Shown: piece after piece, positions 1 through 8,746 of the stretch | How the letters are laid out: every line of letters starts with the position of its first letter | Numbering within the stretch: position 1 is the stretch's first letter | From: Phenylobacterium conjunctum | GTDB taxonomy: Bacteria; Pseudomonadota; Alphaproteobacteria; Caulobacterales; Caulobacteraceae | DNA length: 64,000 nucleotides | Assembly (NCBI RefSeq): GCF_042679085.1 | Contig: NZ_JBHTLQ010000015.1 | Span: 1 to 64,000, forward strand | Direction: 5' to 3' | Program-made: the position numbers and the translations under genes | Notes under the pieces: generated by a model | Database searches by the model: none | The model's input: the letters and a program-made list of their open reading frames with translations, nothing else | What the model was told of the DNA's origin: nothing

Positions 1-901
1 CGGGAGCAGCGGGAGCCGTGGCGGCGGCGGGGGTCGCAGCCGCGTCGGCGGCGGGAGCCGCAGCCGGGGCAGGCGCAGCGCCAACCGGAGTGCCGCCCTT
101 GGAGACGACCCAGGCGTCGAACTCAGCCTGGCTCACCGCATGGACTTCGATGGGCATGAAGGCGTGGTCGACGCCGCACAGCTCACGGCACTGACCGTAA
201 TAAATCCCCGGCTTCTCGATCTTGAACCAGGTGTGGTTCACGCGACCGGGAATGGCGTCGGTGATGACGCCGAAGGCCGGCACGGCGAAGGCGTGGATCA
301 CGTCGGCGCCGGTGACCAGCACCTGGACGGTCTTGCCGACCGGAACCACCAGCGGCTCGGTCGCGGCCAGGCGGTACGGGACCTTCTTGGCCTTGGCTTC
401 CTCTTCCGGAAGCATGTTGGAGACGAATTCGCCGATCTTCTGGTCGGGGTATTCATAGCCCCAGTACCACTGATAGCCGGTCGCCTTCACCGTCATGTAC
501 GGCTTGGGCATGTCGTTGTAGGCGAACAGCAGCCGGAACGAGAAGATGGCGATGAACATCAGGATCAACACCGGCACGACGGTCCACAGGACCTCGATCG
601 TGGTGTTGTGGCTGAACTTCGCCGGGGTCGGATTGGACCGCTTGTTGTAGCGGACCATGACCCAGATCAGCAGGCCCAGCACCAGAAGGCTGATGGCCGT
701 GATGATCGGCAACAGGATCATGTTGTGGAAGAAGATCGCGTCATGACGCAGCTGCGTGACGCCCGGCTGCAGGTCAATCGCGCCCGGCGTGGGCTGGCCC
801 AGCATATCTTCGGCGAAGGCGCTCGCGCCCCAGAACGCCGTCATCGCGGCCGCGGCGGTCCCCGCCGCCCACGCCCGCATCCCTTGAACCCTAGACTTCA
901 T
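1..901 (-). CDS. coxB: Cytochrome c oxidase subunit II (C-terminus off window)
   Basis: This is the CuA-bearing subunit of an aa3-type cytochrome oxidase, which accepts electrons from cytochrome c at the periplasmic face. The visible 300 codons start at ATG 901, with GAGGGG just upstream. They show a signal sequence (about residues 1-30), two membrane helices (about 59-82 and 103-120), the aromatic stretch GYQWYWGYEY, and the CuA ligands in DVIHAFAVPAFG and GQCRELCGVDHAFM. The visible end is an Ala/Pro-rich tail after VVSKGGTP that has not reached a stop at base 1; this tail is longer than usual and low in complexity. The gene reads leftward, so coxA would be expected beyond the window edge. 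The identification is secure and only the end is missing. Confidence 0.95.
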   Translation of the reverse strand, partial: MKSRVQGMRAWAAGTAAAAMTAFWGASAFAEDMLGQPTPGAIDLQPGVTQLRHDAIFFHNMILLPIITAISLLVLGLLIWVMVRYNKRSNPTPAKFSHNTTIEVLWTVVPVLILMFIAIFSFRLLFAYNDMPKPYMTVKATGYQWYWGYEYPDQKIGEFVSNMLPEEEAKAKKVPYRLAATEPLVVPVGKTVQVLVTGADVIHAFAVPAFGVITDAIPGRVNHTWFKIEKPGIYYGQCRELCGVDHAFMPIEVHAVSQAEFDAWVVSKGGTPVGAAPAPAAAPAADAAATPAAATAPAAP

Positions 902-1228
902 GTCCCCTCGGTCTGCTTGGCCGGGCCGCGTGTCACCGATGGCGATGGCGCCCGCCGACGTCATACGAGAGACCGCCGCGCCAAGATGCGCACGGCCTGT
1001 CCCTTCAGCGGGGTGCATACGCGCATGCGGAGGGCTTGCCAAGGCGGTTGCGCGGCCTTGGAGGGGTACAAATACGATCTGTCGCACTAGGATCGCCCCA
1101 GGCTGGTGACCTTGATCTGGCGCAAAGGCCGGCGCCGCAGCGCAGCATGCGGCCCGATGCGGGGTGACGCAGGCCGCTCCAGCCCCTATCTCTAGGCCAG
1201 ACGCCCCTCCGAACGCGGATTTTCGCCC
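902..1228. other. Divergent intergenic region coxB/tldD with possible FixK/FNR-like site
   Basis: This 327-base stretch carries no credible gene. It must hold the divergent promoters of coxB and tldD. A FixK/FNR-like half-palindrome, TTGATCTGGCGCAA, lies at 1112-1125 (consensus TTGAT-N4-ATCAA; the left half fits and the right half is imperfect). That would make sense for an oxidase gene but is weak. CCAAGG...CCTTGG near 1037-1060 can form a 6-bp stem. An overlapping plus-strand reading frame here is a shadow of coxB. Confidence 0.35.
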
Positions 1229-2659
1229 ATGAACGCCCTTTCCCCCACTCCCTCGATCCTGGACGCTTCGGGCGTCTCGCCGGAACGGGCGCGGGAGATC
1301 CTGGGCGAGGCCCTGGCCGGGGCCGATGACGGCGAAATCTTCGCCGAGCGCTCCGAAAGCGAGTCCTTTCTCTATGACGACGGCCGCCTGAAGTCGGCGG
1401 CCTACGATTCGTCCGAAGGGTTCGGCCTGCGGGTGGTGGCGGGCGAGACCGCCGGCTACGCCCATTCCAGCGAGATTTCCGAGGCTTCCCTGCGCCGCGC
1501 CGCTCAGTCGGCCGCCCTGGCCAAGCGCGGCTACGCCGGGATCGCCGCCGAGGCCCCGCGCGCCACCAACGAAAAGCTCTATGGCGAAGATGATCCCACC
1601 GCCTCGCCGGCCTTCTCGGACAAGGTCGCCCTGCTTCAGGAGATCGACGCCTGGTGCCGCGAACGCGACCCGCGCGTGGTCCAGGTCATGGCCTCGCTGG
1701 CCGGCGAACGCCGCACGGTGGAGATCCTGCGCGCCGACGGCCGGCTGATCCGCGACGTGCGCCCCCTGTCGCGCATCAACATCCAGATCACCGTGGAAAA
1801 GGACGGCAAGCGCGAGAACGGCTTCGCCGGCGCCGGCGGCCGCGCCGGCTTCGAAGCCTGGATCAGCGCCGAGAAGTGGCGCGAGCAGGCCGAGGAGGCC
1901 CTGCGCCAGGCCCTGGTCAATCTCGACGCCATCCCCTGCCCCGCCGGTGAGATGGACGTGGTGCTGGGCCCGGGCTGGAACGGCGTGCTGCTGCACGAGG
2001 CCGTGGGCCACGGTCTGGAAGGCGACTTCAACCGCAAGGGCACCAGCGCCTTTTCCGGCCGCATCGGCGAGCGGGTGGCCGCCAAGGGCGTCACCGTGTT
2101 CGACGACGGCTCCCTGGCCGGCCGCCGCGGCTCGCTCACCGTCGACGACGAAGGCACCCCCACCGAACGCACCGTGCTGATCGAGGACGGCGTCCTCGTG
2201 GGTTACATGCACGACCGGATGAGCGCCCGGCTGATGGGCATGCGGGCCGGCGGCAACGGCCGTCGCCAGTCCTACGCCCACATGCCGATGCCGCGCATGA
2301 CCAACACCGCCATGGACAATGGCTCGACCCCGCGCGCCGAGATGATCGAGGCCACCAAGCGCGGCCTCTATTGCGCCAATTTCGGCGGCGGCCAGGTGGA
2401 CATCACCAACGGCAAGTTCGTCTTCCAGTGCACCGAGGCCTACCTGATCGAGGACGGCAAGATCACCACCCCGGTCAAGGGCGCCACCCTGATCGGCGAC
2501 GGCCCCTCGGCCCTGACCCGCGTGACCATGATCGGCGACGACTTTGATTTCGACCCCGGCGTCGGCGTCTGCGGCAAGTCCGGCCAGAGCGTCCCGGTCG
2601 GCGTCGGCCAGCCGTCCCTGAAAATCACCGGCCTGACGGTGGGCGGGACGAGCGTCTAA
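1229..2659 (+). CDS. tldD: Metalloprotease TldD
   Basis: TldD is the catalytic partner of the TldD/TldE (PmbA) heterodimer, a cytoplasmic zinc protease that degrades unfolded or modified peptides and, in enterobacteria, matures microcin B17 and removes CcdA. The 476-residue length is typical. The zinc motif HEAVGH lies at residues 256-261, followed by GLEGDFNRKGTS, and the C-terminal half has the conserved MPRMTNT and CANFGGG segments. ATG 1229 is taken as start; there is no strong Shine-Dalgarno ahead of it. The partner subunit pmbA is also in this window, at 28799-30139, but not linked as an operon. No terminator with a T-run follows; a CCCCGC-GAAA-GCGGGG hairpin lies 22 bases downstream. 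Confidence 0.95.
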   Translation: MNALSPTPSILDASGVSPERAREILGEALAGADDGEIFAERSESESFLYDDGRLKSAAYDSSEGFGLRVVAGETAGYAHSSEISEASLRRAAQSAALAKRGYAGIAAEAPRATNEKLYGEDDPTASPAFSDKVALLQEIDAWCRERDPRVVQVMASLAGERRTVEILRADGRLIRDVRPLSRINIQITVEKDGKRENGFAGAGGRAGFEAWISAEKWREQAEEALRQALVNLDAIPCPAGEMDVVLGPGWNGVLLHEAVGHGLEGDFNRKGTSAFSGRIGERVAAKGVTVFDDGSLAGRRGSLTVDDEGTPTERTVLIEDGVLVGYMHDRMSARLMGMRAGGNGRRQSYAHMPMPRMTNTAMDNGSTPRAEMIEATKRGLYCANFGGGQVDITNGKFVFQCTEAYLIEDGKITTPVKGATLIGDGPSALTRVTMIGDDFDFDPGVGVCGKSGQSVPVGVGQPSLKITGLTVGGTSV

Positions 2660-2680
2660 GCCGCCTCCCCCACCGCTCAT

Positions 2681-2696
2681 CCCCGCGAAAGCGGGG
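2681..2696. repeat. CCCCGC-GAAA-GCGGGG hairpin repeat
   Basis: A perfect 6-bp stem with a GAAA tetraloop lies in the tldD/receptor gap and is followed by GACCCAGG. Related hairpins with the same 'hairpin then ACCCAGG/ATCCAGG' arrangement occur at 21108-21220 and 31883-31979, so this looks like a half-copy of a dispersed intergenic repeat. There is no T-run, so it is unlikely to be an efficient intrinsic terminator. Confidence 0.6.
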
Positions 2697-2818
2697 ACCC
2701 AGGTCGTAGGTCGCGGGCTCGAACATGACCGCGATTTAATCTACATTTCACCGTTGTAATTTGAAGCCAGCCGGCCTCGCGGGTCTTTTGCCCTCCGTAT
2801 CTGGGGGACCCGCTTTTG

Positions 2819-4831
2819 ATGACTTCCGCGCTCAGCCTGCTCGCCGCCCTGGCGGCCGCGACACCCGCCGCCGAGGCTCCGGCGCCCCAGGGCGTCACCA
2901 CCTATCCCCCGGCCTTCTTCGCCACGTCCGGCGCAAGCACGGCGCTGGACATGGTCACCCGCCTGCCCGGCTTCAGCATCGATTCCGGCGACAGCGTCCG
3001 CGGCTTTGAAGGCGCGGCCGGCAATGTGTTGATCGACGGCGCCCGCCCGGTCTCCAAGACCGATGATATCGAAGAGATCCTCAAGCGCATCCCGGTGGCC
3101 CAGGTAGAGCGCATTGAGGTGATCCGGGGCGGCGCGCCTGGGATCGACATGCAGGGCAAGGCGGTCCTGGCCAATGTGGTCCGCTCCAAGACCGCCGGCC
3201 GCAACATGGTCTTCGCGCTGGCCGACCAGGCCGTGCTGGACGACGGCCGCCACCGCAAGGGCGTACGCTTCGAACTCACCGACCACATCGGCCCGGGCGC
3301 CTTCGAGGGCAGCCTGCGCTATGGCGAGGGCCTGGATGACGGGGCCGGCTTTGGCCCCCACCTGCGGATCGCCCCCTCCGGCGCGGTGCTGGAGAAATCC
3401 CAGGTCGACTCCCACGGCGAAGGCCACATGTGGGTGGCGACCGGCGCCTATGAGCTGCCGGCCCTGGGCGGCAAGCTGCGGGTCAATGGCCGCATCTACG
3501 AAGACTATTACCGGTTCAATGAGCTGAACTGGTTCACGGTCCCCAAGGTCCTGCTGGAGTCCAACAACGACACCCAGGATGACCGCCAGACCGAACTCGG
3601 CGCCCGCTGGACCCGTCCGCTCGGCGAGCGCAACACCCTGGAACTGATCGGCCTGCGCCAGACCCACGACATCAACTACAAGTCCGACTTCCGCTCGCCG
3701 CCGGACGTCTCCTATTTCGGGCTGGAGAAGCTGATCGAGGAGCGGATCGGCCGGGTGGTGCTCAAGCACCGGGTCAATGATCGCCTGTCCTTCGAGGCCG
3801 GGGCGGAGAACGCCCTCAACACCCTCGACAGCCGCACGGTCCTGACGGTCAACGGCAAGGGCCAGAACCTGCCCGCCGCCAATGTCCATGTGGAGGAGAA
3901 CCGCAGCGAGGCCTTCGCCAAGTCCGTCTGGCGTCCGGTGGACAGCCTGACCCTGGAAGCCGGCCTGCGCTACGAGACCTCCGACGTGACGTCCTCCGGC
4001 GACGTCACCCTGGAAAAGAGCCTGCACTTCCTCAAACCCCGGCTGTTCGCCAGCTGGACCCCGTGGGAGGGCGGCCAGGTGCGGGCGCGCTACGAGCGCA
4101 CGGTTTCCCAGCTCGATTTCGACGACTTCGTCGCCACCTCGTCCCTGAACACGGGCGTGCTCACTTCCGGCAATCCGGACCTGGACCCGGAACAGGCCTG
4201 GGTCAGCGAGATCGCCCTGGAGCAGCGCTTCTGGAAGAACGGCTCGGCCGCTGTCACCCTGCGCCACTCCGACCTCAGCGACGCCATCGACCGCGCCCCG
4301 GTCTTCGCCAAGAGCGGGACCTATGACGCCCCAGCCAATATCGGCGACGGGACCAAGGACGAGGTGGGGCTGAACCTGACCGTGCCCACCGAGCCGCTTG
4401 GCCTGAAGGGCGGCCAGTTCCGCGGCGAGATCACCTGGGTGAAGTCCGAGGTCACAGACCCCACCACGCGCCAGACCCGCGAGATGTCCAACCAGAAGCC
4501 GGTCATCTGGGAGGCCCACTACGTCCAGGACCTGCCGCAATGGCGCTCCACCGTCGGGACCGACATCTATGGCGGCTGGCGCAAGAGCTACTACCGCTTC
4601 GACCAGGTCTATACCGACAAGCTGAAGACCTATGTGGTGCTGTTCGGCGAGTACAAGCCGCGCCCCGACTTCACGGTCCGGGTCGAGCTGCACAACATCC
4701 TCGAGCGCGGCTTCCGCCACATCCAGGAGAAGTCGGTGGGCGTCCGCGGCGCGACCCCGCTCGCCTATGTCGACGACCGCGACATCCAGTTCGGCCGCAG
4801 CCTCTACGTCCGCCTGCGCAAGACGTTCTGA
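2819..4831 (+). CDS. TonB-dependent receptor-like outer membrane protein
   Basis: This is a 670-residue outer membrane protein of the TonB-dependent receptor class. A signal peptide (about residues 1-20) precedes a short plug domain (about 30-130) with the typical DMVTRLPGF, NVLIDG and VERIEVIRG motifs. A beta-barrel follows with a TonB-receptor-type end (LYVRLRKTF, terminal Phe). No clear TonB box or N-terminal STN domain is visible, and the plug is compact, as in the 'short plug' receptors common in Caulobacterales and Sphingomonadales. The start is ATG 2819 with GGGGGA about 10 bases upstream; an in-frame TTG directly precedes it. The substrate cannot be told from the sequence. A strong hairpin terminator follows the stop. 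Confidence 0.85.
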   Translation: MTSALSLLAALAAATPAAEAPAPQGVTTYPPAFFATSGASTALDMVTRLPGFSIDSGDSVRGFEGAAGNVLIDGARPVSKTDDIEEILKRIPVAQVERIEVIRGGAPGIDMQGKAVLANVVRSKTAGRNMVFALADQAVLDDGRHRKGVRFELTDHIGPGAFEGSLRYGEGLDDGAGFGPHLRIAPSGAVLEKSQVDSHGEGHMWVATGAYELPALGGKLRVNGRIYEDYYRFNELNWFTVPKVLLESNNDTQDDRQTELGARWTRPLGERNTLELIGLRQTHDINYKSDFRSPPDVSYFGLEKLIEERIGRVVLKHRVNDRLSFEAGAENALNTLDSRTVLTVNGKGQNLPAANVHVEENRSEAFAKSVWRPVDSLTLEAGLRYETSDVTSSGDVTLEKSLHFLKPRLFASWTPWEGGQVRARYERTVSQLDFDDFVATSSLNTGVLTSGNPDLDPEQAWVSEIALEQRFWKNGSAAVTLRHSDLSDAIDRAPVFAKSGTYDAPANIGDGTKDEVGLNLTVPTEPLGLKGGQFRGEITWVKSEVTDPTTRQTREMSNQKPVIWEAHYVQDLPQWRSTVGTDIYGGWRKSYYRFDQVYTDKLKTYVVLFGEYKPRPDFTVRVELHNILERGFRHIQEKSVGVRGATPLAYVDDRDIQFGRSLYVRLRKTF

Positions 4832-4857
4832 GGCTGGGCGGAAGCCCCCAAAACCAG

Positions 4858-4885
4858 AAGGGCCGGAGGTTTCCCTCCGGCCCTT
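4858..4885. terminator. Bidirectional intrinsic terminator
   Basis: A perfect 12-bp stem (AAGGGCCGGAGG / CCTCCGGCCCTT) with a 4-base loop lies between the convergent receptor and POT transporter genes. Short T-tracts on the plus side and the matching A-tracts allow it to end transcription from both sides. Confidence 0.9.
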
Positions 4886-4892
4886 TGTCTTA

Positions 4893-6770
4893 TCAGGCTT
4901 CGACCTCGGCGTGGGCCGGGGGCTTGACCCCATGGGACCAGCCCTTGACCACGAAGCTCAAGAGGATGAACACCCCGCCGCAGATGACGCCGGCCCAGCC
5001 TAGCTGGTTGAAGCCATGCAGGGAGGTCTCCAGGGCCGCCTTCGGATCCAGCACCTGGCCGCCGATGGATTCCGAGCCCATGGAGGCGGCGATGGCGCCG
5101 CCCACGAACTGGGCCACCGACGAGGCCAGGAACCACACCGCCATCATGAACGACACGACGGTCGGCAGGGACAGCTTGGTGATCTCCGACAGGCCCACCG
5201 GCGACAGGAACAGCTCGCCCGTGGTGTGCAGCATATAGAGCAGGCCCAGCATCATCAGCGGCATGCGGTAGTTGGCGTCGGCCATGCCGGCGCCCCACAC
5301 CACCACCAGGAAGCCCAGGCCGACCTGGATCAGGCCCAGGCCGAAGGTGAAGGTCGGATTGGCCGCCACCTGCTTCTTGCCGAGCCAAGCCCACATCGCC
5401 GCGAAGACCGGCGCGAAGATCAGGATGAATGCGGCGTTGAACGACTGGGTCTGAGCCGCGCCAATGCCAGTGTCGATCCAGAACCAGCCATTGGGCGTGA
5501 CGCCCGCCGCCTCAAGCTGCTCGCGGCTGCCCATGGGGATGCCCAGGAAGCTGGTCGCCTGCTTGGTGATGGTCATGTCCACATTGGTGGCGGCGAACAG
5601 GTTCAGCGAGGTGCCGGCCTGTTCGAACAGGGTGAAGAACACCACCGCGCCCAGCACCAGGATCACCGCCAACATCATCCGCTGGCGCTCGACCCAGGTC
5701 TTGCAGACCACGGCGATGATGTAGGCGATGGCCGCGATGCAGACGAGGCTGGACAGGGACAGGGCCTGACCCACCAGCTTGTTGTTGGGCACCAGCAGCC
5801 AGACGCCGCCGACGCCGACGATGGCGGCCAGATAGATCAGCCACTCGCGGTTCAGCGGACCGACCACCGACGCCTTCAGCAGTTCAGGCTTGGGCGGCTC
5901 GCCCTTGCCCTGCAGCAGCGGCTTGCCGATCAGGAACACCACCAGCCCCGCGGCCATGCCGATCCCGGCCAGGCCGAAGCCCGCCCACCAGCCGAAGGAC
6001 TGGCCCAGCACCGCGCACAACACCGAGGCCCAGAAGGCCCCCAGGTTCACGCCGTAATAGTAGAGGGTGAAGCCGGAATCCCGGCGCGGATCGCCCTGCG
6101 GATAGAGCTGTCCCACGATGGTCGAGATATTGGGCTTCAGGAAGCCGACCCCCATGATGATCAGCGAGACGGCCAGGTAGAAGGCGTTCACGCCCTTCGG
6201 ATCCTGGTGGGTCTCCATCTTGTAGCTGTCCTTGGGCAGGACGCTGGGCAGGGGCGCGCCCTGCGGCAGGCCCTTGATCTCCAGCCCGCCATCAGCCGAG
6301 GGGCCATATTCATAGGGCTTGCCGGCGACCACCAGCTGGGTGGTGCGGTCCTCCATGCGGCCATTGATGGCGACCTCATAGGTCTGGCCGGCATAGATCA
6401 GGTTCTGGGTGGCGGGCTTGCCCTCATAGGCCATGGTCACGTGGCCGGCGGTCAGCAGCAGGGCGCCGAACACCACCGCCTTGCGGGTGCCCAGATACCG
6501 GTCGGCCAGCACGCCGCCGATCAGGGGCAGCAGATAGACCAGCGAGGTGTAGGACCCGTACTGCGAGCTCGCCGCCGACTGGTCGAACAGCAGGTGCTGG
6601 GTGAGGTAAAAGATCAGGATGCCGCGCATCCCATAGTAGGAGAACCGCTCCCACATCTCGGCGAAGAACAGGATGATGAGGCCGCGCGGATGGCCGCGCA
6701 GCAGCTGGGGCAGCACGGGAATCCCGGTCACAAGCGTGATGAGGATCCCGATCAGGACGACGACGTTCAT
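4893..6770 (-). CDS. POT/PTR family proton-dependent oligopeptide transporter
   Basis: This is an inner-membrane proton:di/tripeptide symporter of the POT (PTR2) branch of the MFS. It has about 625 residues and 12-14 predicted helices. The POT signature E-x-x-E-R-F-x-Y-Y-G is at residues 38-47. A polar stretch of roughly 80 residues (about 107-187, YEGKPATQ to HQDPKG) interrupts the helices after the third or fourth segment. It looks like a small extracytoplasmic beta-rich domain, seen in some proteobacterial POTs and absent from classic DtpA types. The start is ATG 6770; the longer frame upstream is Arg-rich and implausible. The Shine-Dalgarno is weak. A PHP-domain gene lies upstream on the same strand, 136 bases away. 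Confidence 0.9.
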   Translation of the reverse strand: MNVVVLIGILITLVTGIPVLPQLLRGHPRGLIILFFAEMWERFSYYGMRGILIFYLTQHLLFDQSAASSQYGSYTSLVYLLPLIGGVLADRYLGTRKAVVFGALLLTAGHVTMAYEGKPATQNLIYAGQTYEVAINGRMEDRTTQLVVAGKPYEYGPSADGGLEIKGLPQGAPLPSVLPKDSYKMETHQDPKGVNAFYLAVSLIIMGVGFLKPNISTIVGQLYPQGDPRRDSGFTLYYYGVNLGAFWASVLCAVLGQSFGWWAGFGLAGIGMAAGLVVFLIGKPLLQGKGEPPKPELLKASVVGPLNREWLIYLAAIVGVGGVWLLVPNNKLVGQALSLSSLVCIAAIAYIIAVVCKTWVERQRMMLAVILVLGAVVFFTLFEQAGTSLNLFAATNVDMTITKQATSFLGIPMGSREQLEAAGVTPNGWFWIDTGIGAAQTQSFNAAFILIFAPVFAAMWAWLGKKQVAANPTFTFGLGLIQVGLGFLVVVWGAGMADANYRMPLMMLGLLYMLHTTGELFLSPVGLSEITKLSLPTVVSFMMAVWFLASSVAQFVGGAIAASMGSESIGGQVLDPKAALETSLHGFNQLGWAGVICGGVFILLSFVVKGWSHGVKPPAHAEVEA

Positions 6771-6906
6771 GTAGGCTGGGTTCCGATCCCTGGATCTGCG
6801 GCGCCTCCGGGCGGCCGCTGTATTGCGCGGCAGATGATCACGCGGCCGCCGCCAAGACAAGCAAGCCTGAGCCGCTTCACGCCCCAGGCGAGGCCAGGAT
6901 CAACCC

Positions 6907-8382
6907 TCAAGGGCGCAGATAGACGGGATTTCCGATCAGCAACAGGCGGCCGTCAGCGCCCCTCAGGTCCAGGCGCAGCCAACGCGATGTCCCGTTGGCG
7001 GTGAAGCTGAACGCGGTGCGGGACTCGCCCGCCGCAACCGCCACCTCGCGCTGGGCCAGCAGCTCGGCGTCCGGCCCGGAGGCCACCAGGCGGGCCCCGG
7101 CCGGCGCGCCCGCCACATGCGCCTCCACCTCCACCGCCTGACCGGCGGCGGCGGGCAGCACATCCCCCATCTCGGCGCGCGCCTCTCCCGCCCGGGCCGT
7201 AATCTCCAGCAGGCCGTCAGGCGAGCCCCAGACATCGACGAAGACATGCCCGGCCCGGATCGCCTCCAACACGGCGGCGGCGCTCAGCTCGCGGGCGTGG
7301 ACCACCGTCGCCGGCGCCCCCAGCGACCTCAGTCCGCCGGCCGTCGGGTCGTGATTGTCGGAGCCGCCGATCCCCGTCAGGCGCGCGCCCGCTTCCAGCC
7401 TTGCGGTCCAGAACGGCAAGCCGGACAGGGCGCCCTCGGGCGAATGGGTCAGGGCCAGGTTGGCGCCATTGACCACCTCGACAGCGGCGATGCGCGGATC
7501 AATCGGCGCGGTCCAGCCGCAGCCCATGCACAGCTCGCCCGACGGCGCGCCGGGGTGGTTGATGGAGACGATGGCCTCTTCCGGAACCCTGGCCAGGAGC
7601 CGGCCCAAGTCGGGCGCCGCCTTGCTCCCCAGGCGGAACTCAAAGTCCGCTGAGGTACCGATAATGTTGGCGTGGCCCTGGAAGGTGGTCAGTTCGCGGC
7701 CGGCCAGGATCAGCAGATCGTCATAATAGGGCGCCAGCTCGCGCAGGCTTTCGGCCTGCGAGACGGTGTTGTGGTCGGTGATCGCCACGAAATCGAGCCC
7801 ACGCGCCCGGGCGGCCTCCAGGGTCAGGAACACCGGGCAGGGAACCGCCCGCCCCCGCTTCGACTTGCAGCTGCCGTCGGAATGGGCCGTGTGCAGGTGC
7901 AGGTCGCCGCGATACCAACCCGGCCCGGCCCTGACCGGCGGGGCGCCCAGGGCGATCTCCCCGGCGCGGTCGAACCAGATCCGGGCGGTATAGTGCGCCA
8001 CCGCCCCCGGCCTCAGATTGGGAACCCCCAGCAACAACCGCCAGCGGCCTGGGACCACCGGCCCTGGCAGGTAGGACGGCGTCGCCTCCGCCGCGGCCAG
8101 CACCACCTGGGACTTGTTCCCGCCGCTCCAGCCTCGGAACCGCTGCGGATCCGCCAGGCCCAGGTCGATCACCGACTTCTGGGCCGCGCCGTCATGCTCG
8201 AAGCTGAGGGTCAGCCGCTCAACCCCGGCCGGCACGCGGAACGGAACCTCCCGCCAGGTCTGATGGTCGGCGTGGGTGACCTCGCCCGTCAACACCAGGT
8301 CCGGCGCCCGCTCGGCCCAGGCGGGCGCGGCGACCACCATCAACAGGGTGGCGATGATCCCCAACAGGCGCGCCCGGCGCAT
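6907..8382 (-). CDS. CehA/McbA-type PHP-domain metallohydrolase, exported
   Basis: This is a 491-residue metal-dependent hydrolase of the PHP superfamily. A signal peptide (about residues 1-23) is followed by an N-terminal beta-sandwich-like part (25-150) and the PHP domain. Metal-binding motifs are visible in order: GDLHLHTAHSDG (D160, H162, H164), ITDHNT (about 201-206), GREL...GHANIIG (about 228-242), SINHPG and GGSDNHD. These match the CehA/McbA family, which includes carbaryl esterases and other phosphoesterases, but the substrate here is unknown. The start is ATG 8382, with a strong GGGGAGG eight bases upstream. It is probably periplasmic. It diverges from a small ORF at 8496. Confidence 0.88.
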   Translation of the reverse strand: MRRARLLGIIATLLMVVAAPAWAERAPDLVLTGEVTHADHQTWREVPFRVPAGVERLTLSFEHDGAAQKSVIDLGLADPQRFRGWSGGNKSQVVLAAAEATPSYLPGPVVPGRWRLLLGVPNLRPGAVAHYTARIWFDRAGEIALGAPPVRAGPGWYRGDLHLHTAHSDGSCKSKRGRAVPCPVFLTLEAARARGLDFVAITDHNTVSQAESLRELAPYYDDLLILAGRELTTFQGHANIIGTSADFEFRLGSKAAPDLGRLLARVPEEAIVSINHPGAPSGELCMGCGWTAPIDPRIAAVEVVNGANLALTHSPEGALSGLPFWTARLEAGARLTGIGGSDNHDPTAGGLRSLGAPATVVHARELSAAAVLEAIRAGHVFVDVWGSPDGLLEITARAGEARAEMGDVLPAAAGQAVEVEAHVAGAPAGARLVASGPDAELLAQREVAVAAGESRTAFSFTANGTSRWLRLDLRGADGRLLLIGNPVYLRP

Positions 8383-8495
8383 GGCCTTGTCCTCCCCGCG
8401 ACCGCCCGAAGTCTGGCGCTCCGGCCGGCGCCTGTCACCTGCGCGCGGAGCCCACGGCCCCGTCGGGGCGTTTCACCCTGGCGAAAGGAGCCCCC

Positions 8496-8657
8496 ATGAC
8501 GCCCAGACCCCCACAGCCGGCCGAGCCCGGCTTCGACCGCGTCGCCCCCGAGGATCGCCGTGAGGACATCGACGCCATCGTCCAGCACACCGACTCCGGC
8601 GACGGAACCAGCCAGCGCGAACACTGGCCCCCGAACGTGGCAGGCCCACAGGATTAA
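8496..8657 (+). CDS. Small hypothetical protein, 53 aa
   Basis: A short frame starts at ATG 8496, five bases after a good Shine-Dalgarno (GAAAGGAG), and ends at TAA 8655-8657. The product is hydrophilic and proline- and acid-rich, beginning MTPRPPQPAEPGFDRV and ending WPPNVAGPQD, with no membrane segment or cysteine. No family is recognised. Support comes from the ribosome-binding site and normal third-position GC bias; length alone would not justify it. An inverted repeat directly follows. Confidence 0.55.
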   Translation: MTPRPPQPAEPGFDRVAPEDRREDIDAIVQHTDSGDGTSQREHWPPNVAGPQD

Positions 8658-8658
8658 T

Positions 8659-8736
8659 CCCTCGCCCCCTTGGGGGAGAGGGCAGGGTGAGGGGGCTGCG
8701 CTGGCGTTTCTACCCTCTCCCGCCAGCGGGAGAGGA
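8659..8736. repeat. Inverted-repeat intergenic element
   Basis: Two hairpins, CCTCGCCCCCTTGGGGGAGAGG and CCCTCTCCCGCCAGCGGGAGAGG-like, face each other across about 30 bases and can also pair with one another. The element sits between the convergent small ORF and gshA and probably doubles as a terminator for both. It belongs to the common 'CCCTCTCCC...GGGAGAGG' class of alphaproteobacterial dispersed repeats. Confidence 0.6.
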
Positions 8737-8746
8737 AGTCACCGCC

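Noticed and set aside
140..1090. A 316-codon plus-strand frame across the coxB start
   Set aside because: The opposite strand encodes CoxB with its CuA motifs; the frame has no Shine-Dalgarno and no domain.
1112..1125. FixK/FNR-like site between coxB and tldD
   Set aside because: Kept only as a low-confidence note; the right half does not match the consensus well enough to be reported as a site.
2741..4933. A 730-codon open frame on the minus strand
   Set aside because: It lies antisense to the well-supported TonB-dependent receptor gene; its product is Ala/Gly/Arg-rich with no recognisable domain. High GC leaves long chance frames.
5016..7004. A 662-codon plus-strand frame
   Set aside because: Antisense to the POT transporter; composition rich in His, Gln and Gly, with no domain.
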